Below, piece by piece: positions 1 to 4,595 of a stretch of 13,777 nt of DNA; position 1 is the first letter of the stretch, and each line of letters begins with the position of its first letter. The notes beneath the pieces are model-generated. The model was not told the origin of the DNA, searched no databases, and saw nothing but the letters and a program-made list of their open reading frames with translations. Made by a program: the position numbers and the translations under genes. This DNA comes from Candidatus Saccharibacteria bacterium UBA4215 (GTDB lineage: Bacteria; Patescibacteriota; Saccharimonadia; Saccharimonadales; Saccharimonadaceae): contig DFTJ01000007.1 in assembly GCA_002381485.1 (NCBI GenBank), positions 48,349-62,125 on the forward strand, written 5' to 3'.

Positions 1-240
1 CAGTCCGTTCAAGATGACCAATGGCACCATTTGGCTGCAACCTATGATGGCACTACCATGCGGCTCTACATTGATGGTGTGTTGGACTCTTCAGCTCCTG
101 CTGCCCTTTCCATGGCTGTTTCGAGCCTCCCTCTGAAAATCGGCTCAACCTATGGTTCGGGTGGTCGCCGTGTGGCACGTTCCTCACCTTGCATCGGCTG
201 TTCAGCTTTCTCAGGTGAATCAAAATACGACGCCGAGTGA
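1..240 (+). CDS. LamG-domain surface protein, 3' fragment, frame-disrupted
   Basis: Reading frame 1 is open from the window edge to TGA at 238-240, and the N-terminal part lies outside the window. Its first 50 residues are a classic LamG / concanavalin A-like jelly-roll segment: WHHLAATYDG, then MRLYIDGVLDSS, then LPLKIGSTYGSG. Such domains normally sit in secreted or cell-surface proteins that bind glycans or proteins. After about base 165 the peptide (GGRRVARSSPC...) no longer looks like LamG. The expected closing strand and better codon usage are found in frame 2 (see the next entry), so this stop is probably not the native one. The domain call is firm; the full protein, its start and any partner domains cannot be seen. 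The convergent gene ends at 342. Confidence 0.6.
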   Translation, partial: QSVQDDQWHHLAATYDGTTMRLYIDGVLDSSAPAALSMAVSSLPLKIGSTYGSGGRRVARSSPCIGCSAFSGESKYDAE

Positions 241-337
241 CGTCGTATTCTTTGATGCTACTGCTCAACCATTGCCTCTTCCGAGTGTGTCGGTAGAGCC
301 GTGTGGCTGCCCGTTTTGCTGCAAACCTCCGCAATAA
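137..337 (+). pseudogene. Displaced C-terminal end of the LamG protein in frame +2
   Basis: Frame 2 is open from 137 to the TAA at 335-337. From about base 165 it looks more coding than frame 1: codons such as gtt, cct, ctt, gct, cag and gtg follow one another regularly. The peptide VAVWHVPHLASAVQLSQV resembles the final LamG strand and helix (family pattern roughly DEVRIYNRALSAAEIQAL). It is followed by a proline-rich tail ending in EPCGCPFCCKPPQ with four closely spaced cysteines. The short FxGxIDE stretch expected between IGST and this strand is absent from all frames. A small deletion whose length is not a multiple of three, near 155-170, would explain both the lost strand and the frame change. 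It could be a real pseudogene or an assembly error. Confidence 0.45.
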
Positions 338-341
338 TCGC

Positions 342-1124
342 TTAGAGTGCGAGCGTGTAGGTTAATGTACGAGTTTGGAAGTCTTTATCGATACCGTACG
401 TAACGTATTGAAGTTTTAAGTTTTCAGCACCAGCGGGTACTTCAAACACTACATTTCCGGTAGTTTCCGCACCAGCTGCTAGCGTCCCCGATGAAAGAGC
501 TGGGTCAACTGTCACGAATGAGGTGTCGTAGCCTGCTCCGTTCACCTGAATCTCATATGAGTACGGTGATACGTTGACCGTTTCGTCAGAAATGTTCTTT
601 AGAGTCAGCTCTACTACAACAAGCTCATTGCCGTCATCGGCGCGCATAAACTCGTTGTCTGGAACGTAGTTGCGGGTGATTTCACCGGCAGTGACTTCTA
701 GGTCTGCAAAGACGGCAGTTTCACCTTTGGCGAAATCTTTCTTGGCATCCACCAGGCTTTGCTGCTCGTTCGAATAGTTATTTAGCTCATTGGTGACCTC
801 GTTTAAGATTGCGCCACCGCTAACGAGCGCGACCAATCCAATAATACTAAACACAAGCCCCGATAGTGCACCAAGTGCACCGGTGATGATACCCGTGATG
901 GACATTCCTTTACCGCCCGGCTTCTTGAGCCCGATAGCTCCAAGAATCACGGCTGCGATACCTAGGAAAAGTCCCAGGAAGAACCAGCCTGTCAAAAAGG
1001 CAAGAATACCCGTGACAAGCGAAGCAATCGCCAGACCGTTAGTGCCCCCCGCTGCTGGTGCTGCGGCCGCGTTCGACTTCGGCGGTTCATTCTTTGGGTG
1101 GGTTGATGATGGTGTGTTCTCCAT
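342..1124 (-). CDS. Membrane protein with DUF4190-like hairpin and DUF4352-like domain
   Basis: The product has 260 residues. Residues 1-28 are a Pro/Ala/Ser-rich, probably cytoplasmic head. Residues 30-66 and 75-105 are long Gly/Ala/Leu/Ile-rich membrane segments separated by the basic loop KKPGGKGM, which is the look of the DUF4190 family. Residues 107-133 are a polar linker. Residues 134-260 match the DUF4352 (telokin-like, Ig-fold) pattern, with the core ELVVVELTLKNISDETVNV, and should lie outside the membrane. The function is unknown; such proteins are generally taken as extracytoplasmic binding or adhesion modules. The ATG at 1122-1124 is preceded by AGGAGAG at a normal distance. The gene runs convergent to the LamG fragment with a 4-base gap and diverges from the gene at 1242. 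The architecture call is fairly sure, the role is not. Confidence 0.8.
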   Translation of the reverse strand: MENTPSSTHPKNEPPKSNAAAAPAAGGTNGLAIASLVTGILAFLTGWFFLGLFLGIAAVILGAIGLKKPGGKGMSITGIITGALGALSGLVFSIIGLVALVSGGAILNEVTNELNNYSNEQQSLVDAKKDFAKGETAVFADLEVTAGEITRNYVPDNEFMRADDGNELVVVELTLKNISDETVNVSPYSYEIQVNGAGYDTSFVTVDPALSSGTLAAGAETTGNVVFEVPAGAENLKLQYVTYGIDKDFQTRTLTYTLAL

Positions 1125-1150
1125 GACTACTCTCCTGATTAGTTAATTTC

Positions 1151-1156
1151 AGTATA
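1151..1156 (-). promoter_or_regulatory. -10 box of the DUF4352-like gene
   Basis: The minus strand reads TATACT here, about 27 bases before the ATG at 1124, leaving a leader of about 20 bases that holds the AGGAGAG ribosome-binding site. The -35 hexamer at the expected place (CCAATC) is poor. It is a plausible but unproven promoter, back-to-back with the promoter at 1183-1211. Confidence 0.4.
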
Positions 1157-1182
1157 CACCACACACGGAGGATGATTGGACA

Positions 1183-1211
1183 TTGACAAATAACTATTTT
1201 TGTGCTTAAAT
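1183..1211 (+). promoter_or_regulatory. Sigma70-type promoter of the 1242 gene
   Basis: A perfect TTGACA (1183-1188) is followed by a 17-base spacer and TTAAAT (1206-1211). The predicted transcript start near 1218 gives a leader of about 24 bases made almost only of A with single G or C bases and no Shine-Dalgarno sequence. Confidence 0.5.
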
Positions 1212-1241
1212 TTAATCAGTAAAAAAGCAAAAAACAAAAAA

Positions 1242-2654
1242 ATGACAACCCCTTCAGCATCAGCAATAGACCGCCTTGCCCTAACCCAAGAGCAGTTTTT
1301 GCCGTCTGGCGAAACGAGCCCAGATAAGAACGGATTAGTACGCCCAACCTTTCGAATTGAAGGTGAGCAAGTCGCGTTTTACTCACAAGACGATGAGATG
1401 CTTATGCACGACGATTCTGAAAGAACCGAAACCCCAGTTGTCGCGTCCCCACTAGGTCTTACCGAAGCCGCTATTCACCTCTGTAACCTGCCGGAAGATA
1501 GCCGTGCATATAAACTGCACGAGAGTCTCGTGACCGAAGATTATAACGAAGACGTGCTGCGTTTTCTTGATGAAATCAATGCTGCTGTCTCATACGACGA
1601 GCAGGATGGCCGTCTAAAATCAGAAGTTGACGAAGGTGGTTTCGCGTTTGTTCTGGCTGCACTTGAAGGAGATGAGTCAGCTCAGGCGGTTATTGACGCT
1701 CGCCTTGCTAAGCTACGAGAAGCCTATGCTGCTGCTCAGAGTGAAGGCATTGAACCCGCAGATCCAGAGCGCCGCAAAGCAGCTGAGGAATTGCTGCAGA
1801 ACCTCGCCCTTGTTCGTGCTTCAAACCACGCAGTTGTACGAGATGAACATGGCATCCTCAAACTATCTCCGACCGGTGACTATCGCCGTAAGAATACGGC
1901 AATTCCGGACCGCTATCCCCGAGCGACAATTCACTTTACGCTGAATGGTGAAGTGACGGAGCAGCCCCTAATCGGATCATGGGGTGAAGCAAAAACTTTA
2001 ATTGTCGCAAACTTAGCCAAAACAGCCGCTGATAATAGGCTGCCAAGCACCCTAAATACAGTCGATACGTCCTTCGACCTTAACCCAGGCGAAAACCTGG
2101 AGCTAAAAGGCGCGGTATTGATTGTGGACGCAGACGACATTGAGGGTGTATACGAACATCAGGGCGACGACATACGCTATAAGCGCAGCGAACACTATAC
2201 TGACGAGGAAAGGCTCAGTTTCGGGGAACTCGTCGGCAAAGCGCCCCATGTTGTTGAAGCTCTCAGCGATGCTGATATCGCAAAAAAGCTTCGCTCATTT
2301 GCCCTCGAGCAGGCATTGCTTCAAGTTGGTGTCACGACCGGGGCTATTGGCATCGAGGGTAGCTCCAGCGCTGACGGTAAATTCGATAGAGCTGTCCGAG
2401 AAGCAGGTAGGGCTCTTGGCCTGGACACAGACTTGCACGAACATCAGGCGAATGGCCGTGCTGAGCAGCGCATTAACCAAGAAAAAGAATATCTTCGTGG
2501 AGATATTGCTCGAAAGTATACCCACACCCTCCCTGCCAGTGTGAGCATTTCTGCCCAGCGCATGTATGTAGCAAATGGTTATTTGGCGCCCGGCTCTCAC
2601 CTCCCTGAAGCTGAGCTGCAGGCAATTCGTGAAGAAGATGGCGATGGCCTCTAG
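1242..2654 (+). CDS. Hypothetical soluble acidic protein, 470 residues
   Basis: I do not recognise this family. The protein has no signal peptide and no membrane segment. It is acidic, with Asp/Glu-rich stretches near the N-terminus ([14 protein letters not shown]) and at the end (REEDGDGL). An alpha-helical, Ala/Glu/Arg-rich region spans about residues 140-190. A central beta-rich part around residues 225-300 contains [12 protein letters not shown], then [15 protein letters not shown], then a turn-rich [19 protein letters not shown] and the strand AVLIV. The C-terminal third is helical and charged. ATG 1242 was chosen over an in-frame TTG at 1200 because 1200 lies upstream of the -10 box of a good TTGACA promoter, and the intervening sequence is just A-rich leader. 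There is no Shine-Dalgarno sequence. The gene stands alone, diverging from the DUF4352-like gene and followed by tRNA-Ser 30 bases later. It is clearly a real gene from length, codon usage and promoter; the role is unknown. Confidence 0.75.
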   Translation: MTTPSASAIDRLALTQEQFLPSGETSPDKNGLVRPTFRIEGEQVAFYSQDDEMLMHDDSERTETPVVASPLGLTEAAIHLCNLPEDSRAYKLHESLVTEDYNEDVLRFLDEINAAVSYDEQDGRLKSEVDEGGFAFVLAALEGDESAQAVIDARLAKLREAYAAAQSEGIEPADPERRKAAEELLQNLALVRASNHAVVRDEHGILKLSPTGDYRRKNTAIPDRYPRATIHFTLNGEVTEQPLIGSWGEAKTLIVANLAKTAADNRLPSTLNTVDTSFDLNPGENLELKGAVLIVDADDIEGVYEHQGDDIRYKRSEHYTDEERLSFGELVGKAPHVVEALSDADIAKKLRSFALEQALLQVGVTTGAIGIEGSSSADGKFDRAVREAGRALGLDTDLHEHQANGRAEQRINQEKEYLRGDIARKYTHTLPASVSISAQRMYVANGYLAPGSHLPEAELQAIREEDGDGL

Positions 2655-2665
2655 GGGTCATTATC

Positions 2666-2674
2666 TGATACAAT
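2666..2674 (+). promoter_or_regulatory. Extended -10 element of tRNA-Ser
   Basis: TG at 2666-2667, one spacer base, then TACAAT at 2669-2674 form an extended -10. The predicted start near 2681 lies just 4 bases before the mature tRNA 5' end. No good -35 is visible, which is acceptable for extended -10 promoters. Confidence 0.45.
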
Positions 2675-2684
2675 AACCACCGCT

Positions 2685-2772
2685 GGAGAGGTGCAGGAGT
2701 GGTTGAACTGGCTTGTCTCGAAAACAAGTGCGCCGTAAGGTACCGAGGGTTCGAATCCCTCTCTCTCCGCCA
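2685..2772 (+). tRNA. tRNA-Ser (anticodon CGA)
   Basis: This is a full class II cloverleaf of 88 bases. The acceptor arm pairs GGAGAGG with TCTCTCC (last pair G-U), with discriminator G and an encoded CCA at 2770-2772. The anticodon stem is CTTGT/ACAAG with loop CTCGAAA, giving anticodon CGA at 2719-2721, which reads UCG serine codons. A long variable arm (bases of about 2729-2744) is typical of serine tRNAs. The T arm is GAGGG-TTCGAAT-CCCTC. No terminator follows; the -10 box of the next gene begins only 8 bases downstream. Confidence 0.97.
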
Positions 2773-2779
2773 CGTGCTT

Positions 2780-2785
2780 TATAAT
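2780..2785 (+). promoter_or_regulatory. -10 box for a leaderless HIT-rlmH transcript
   Basis: A perfect TATAAT is separated from the ATG at 2792 by six bases (AAGACT). Transcription starting at the usual distance would begin at or next to the A of the start codon, so the mRNA would be leaderless. No Shine-Dalgarno sequence is present. The -35 region would fall inside the tRNA gene. Confidence 0.6.
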
Positions 2786-2791
2786 AAGACT

Positions 2792-3184
2792 ATGCAAGAT
2801 TCTATTTTTACGAAAATTATTAACGGTGAACTGCCGAGCCATAAGATTTATGAGGACGAGCGTACGCTTGCCTTTCTTAACATCTACCCTTCGGTGAAAG
2901 GTCACACTCTGGTTATTCCGAAAAAGCAGGTTGAACATGTCTGGGATCTTGAAGACGAAGACTACCAGGCTGTGATGATGACTGTCAAAAAAGTTGCCCT
3001 TCGTTTGCGCGACGTTCTAGGTGTAGAGCGTGTCGGAGAGAAAGTCATCGGTCTCGACGTTCCTCATGCACATATACACCTGGTGCCGTTTAACGCAGCC
3101 GAAGAATACTATGCGCCAGAAACTAAAGCCGAGCCCGACCACACTGCACTTGCTTCATTAGCCGAAGAACTGCGTTTTTCTTAA
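2792..3184 (+). CDS. HIT-family nucleotide hydrolase
   Basis: The product has 130 residues, usual for bacterial HIT (histidine triad) proteins of the Hint/HinT branch. These hydrolyse AMP-lysine-like phosphoramidates or dinucleoside polyphosphates in the cytoplasm. The N-terminus [20 protein letters not shown] and the segment [16 protein letters not shown] are family hallmarks. The catalytic triad is [10 protein letters not shown] near residues 91-100, with His92, His94 and His96; by family analogy the last of these is the nucleophile. The start at 2792 fits the family N-terminus exactly; reading further upstream would enter the tRNA. The gene is read from a leaderless promoter and followed 2 bases later by rlmH. 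The exact substrate cannot be told from sequence. Confidence 0.93.
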   Translation: MQDSIFTKIINGELPSHKIYEDERTLAFLNIYPSVKGHTLVIPKKQVEHVWDLEDEDYQAVMMTVKKVALRLRDVLGVERVGEKVIGLDVPHAHIHLVPFNAAEEYYAPETKAEPDHTALASLAEELRFS

Positions 3185-3186
3185 GT

Positions 3187-3645
3187 ATGTCGATTCACAT
3201 TCTTGCAATTGGGAAAAAGCATGAAGACTGGGTGGCGGCGGGCATAGAACGCTACCAGAAGCGCTTGAAGATGCCGTTTATGGTTGAATGGGTTCTTTTA
3301 CCGCATTCGTCTTTGGATGATTCTGCAGCGCGTCAGGAAGAGTCACAGCGGCTACTTTCGCGTCTGGATGGGTACGATTATGTCGTATTGCTTGACGAGC
3401 GCGGCAGCACACTCGGTTCCCCTGAAGTATCTCAGCTGTTGAACATGCGCTTAGACCGTTCTGAGAAAATCGCCATTATTATTGGCGGGGCATATGGTGT
3501 TACTGAAGAGTTGCGACAGCGTGCTGATACCATTTGGTCACTGTCGCCTCTTGTATTCCCGCACCAGCTTGTGCGGTTGATTCTTGTCGAGCAAATCTAC
3601 CGCTCTCAAGAGATTGGACGTGGTGGCAAGTACCACCATCAGTAG
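3187..3645 (+). CDS. rlmH: 23S rRNA (pseudouridine1915-N3)-methyltransferase RlmH
   Basis: RlmH is a small SPOUT-class methyltransferase that uses S-adenosylmethionine to methylate pseudouridine 1915 in helix 69 of 23S rRNA, acting on assembled 70S ribosomes as a homodimer. The 152 residues are close to the family's usual 155-159. Visible motifs: HILAIGK at the N-terminus, LLDERGS (68-74), the knot glycine loop IIIGGAYG (97-104), SLSPLVFPHQLVRLILVEQIYRS compressed into 118-140, and the C-terminal GGKYHH that closes the active site. The ATG lies 2 bases after the HIT stop with no Shine-Dalgarno sequence, so it probably depends on translational coupling within the HIT-rlmH transcript. It converges on the PH-domain gene with a 3-base gap. 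Confidence 0.95.
   Translation: MSIHILAIGKKHEDWVAAGIERYQKRLKMPFMVEWVLLPHSSLDDSAARQEESQRLLSRLDGYDYVVLLDERGSTLGSPEVSQLLNMRLDRSEKIAIIIGGAYGVTEELRQRADTIWSLSPLVFPHQLVRLILVEQIYRSQEIGRGGKYHHQ
3621..3638. other. Hairpin TGGTGG-N6-CCACCA at a convergent gene junction
   Basis: Six perfect pairs (a seventh as G-U) close a six-base loop, inside the last codons of rlmH and just before the convergent stop codons at 3645 and 3649. No T tract follows on either strand, so it is not a standard intrinsic terminator. It may simply reflect the conserved GGKYHH coding text. Confidence 0.25.
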
Positions 3646-3648
3646 ATA

Positions 3649-4137
3649 CTAAGCGCGAGCCTGTTTTGAGCGGGCAATAAGATCTGCTTGGAGTGTTTCA
3701 GCGACTTGAGGATCAAGACCAGGCAATCCTCCTTCTGATACGGTGGCAAACGATGATCCGCCAGCGGTTTGGATGTGCAGTGCCGATAACCCAAAGAGAC
3801 GCATGAATAGTGGGCGGCGAATATCGACGTTCTGAATTTTTTCGTAAGGAATCATGGTGTTTCGTAGGTTTAAGATACCGTATTGTTTGCGGAAGCCTTC
3901 ATCGGTAATGCCGTAACGGTAGTTTTTGTAATCTAGGAATGCTACCAGGTACGATAGGCCAAACCCAACAACGAGTGCTACAAATGCTATCAACAAGAAT
4001 ACGACACCAGCGCTAGCCGCTCCCCCAACCAGTGAGGCGACTGACGACACCGATAGGATGATTGCGATAAAGATAAGAGACAGGGCGCCACTGAGAGCTT
4101 TGTAGTGTATATAGCGGGGGTTAAGTTGTTGGTCCAT
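3649..4137 (-). CDS. Membrane protein with bacterial PH domain (DUF304/YdbS-like)
   Basis: The product has 162 residues. Two membrane helices (about 14-36 and 42-66) form a hairpin; the rest, 70-150, is a bacterial pleckstrin-homology-like domain of the bPH2 (DUF304) type. Family marks are YRYGITDEGFRKQYGILN, the loop TMIPYEKIQNVDIRRPL, and MRLFGLSALHIQTAGG. Related YdbS/YdbT-type proteins sit in the membrane with the PH domain facing the cytoplasm and are of largely unknown function; some have been linked to envelope stress or lipid scaffolding. ATG 4135-4137 has AGGAG eight bases upstream. It diverges from the small membrane-protein gene at 4266. The fold assignment is confident, the function open. 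Confidence 0.85.
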   Translation of the reverse strand: MDQQLNPRYIHYKALSGALSLIFIAIILSVSSVASLVGGAASAGVVFLLIAFVALVVGFGLSYLVAFLDYKNYRYGITDEGFRKQYGILNLRNTMIPYEKIQNVDIRRPLFMRLFGLSALHIQTAGGSSFATVSEGGLPGLDPQVAETLQADLIARSKQARA

Positions 4138-4172
4138 GGCTGTGACTCCTTTAAATAAGCTGTATTTTTATC

Positions 4173-4181
4173 ATGATAGCA
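4173..4181 (-). promoter_or_regulatory. Extended -10 of the PH-domain gene
   Basis: The minus strand reads TGC followed by TATCAT, an extended -10, placing the transcript start near 4166 and giving a leader of about 29 bases containing AGGAG. No convincing -35 is seen. Confidence 0.4.
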
Positions 4182-4203
4182 CAACAGTACGACACTCGCC
4201 TTA

Positions 4204-4232
4204 TTGACAATCTGTAAAGCTTATGCTAGTAT
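4204..4232 (+). promoter_or_regulatory. Near-consensus promoter of the small membrane-protein gene
   Basis: Perfect TTGACA (4204-4209), an exact 17-base spacer ending in the extended -10 TGC, and TAGTAT (4227-4232). This is the strongest sigma70-type promoter in the window. The leader of about 27 bases is A-rich without a Shine-Dalgarno sequence. A second possible -10 (TATAAA, 4248-4253) sits closer to the ATG. Confidence 0.65.
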
Positions 4233-4265
4233 ATTTATATACAACAGTATAAAACACACAAAAAA

Positions 4266-4592
4266 ATGCTACAAACAGTTATTAACCCACTCCTTATCAG
4301 CTTCACCCTCTTCACTACGTTTGGAGTGCTCGTTCACGACACCCAGGTTGACCGTGCAGTGACACTGGCACTAGCTCTTCCGGCCGCTACGATAATTTCG
4401 TATGCCGCCGTTGATACGGCAACTAAATCTGGTGACTCTCACGTTCATGTTGAGCGTTTCTCTGGTGCGAAGCGGCTGGCCGATATTCGGTCCAGCGTTC
4501 CTCGTCTGCAGCCGCGCGATGATGATGTTCGCTTTTTCCAGACAAAGAAGCTATTTGGCTCTGATCCGACAAGCCTGTGGCCATCGGTGTAA
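4266..4592 (+). CDS. Small hypothetical membrane protein, 108 residues
   Basis: I do not recognise the family. The N-terminal half (about residues 5-49) is hydrophobic and can form one or two membrane segments interrupted by the polar HDTQVDRAV. The C-terminal half (50-108) is soluble and mixed in charge, with a His-rich spot (HVHVERFSG) and a basic stretch (AKRLADIRSSVPRLQPR), ending FGSDPTSLWPSV. ATG 4266 follows an A-rich leader behind an excellent promoter, which argues for a real and well-expressed gene despite its size. It ends 3 bases before the valS stop on the opposite strand. There are no conserved enzyme motifs. Confidence 0.65.
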   Translation: MLQTVINPLLISFTLFTTFGVLVHDTQVDRAVTLALALPAATIISYAAVDTATKSGDSHVHVERFSGAKRLADIRSSVPRLQPRDDDVRFFQTKKLFGSDPTSLWPSV

Positions 4593-4595
4593 TAA

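Noticed and set aside
790..1146. Plus-strand open frame opposite the DUF4352-like gene
   Set aside because: It is antisense to a well-supported membrane protein gene, has no ribosome-binding site and has a composition that is the mirror of the hydrophobic codons.
1200..1241. TTG at 1200 as the start of the 470-residue protein
   Set aside because: It lies upstream of the -10 box of the TTGACA promoter, and the added residues (Lys/Asn-rich) just translate the A-rich leader.
2655..2684. Terminator between the 470-residue gene and tRNA-Ser
   Set aside because: No hairpin plus T tract is present; the stretch only holds an extended -10.
2699..2791. Upstream in-frame start extending the HIT protein into the tRNA gene
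   Set aside because: The extra residues would be translated from tRNA-Ser sequence and do not resemble HIT proteins; ATG 2792 matches the family N-terminus and a leaderless promoter.
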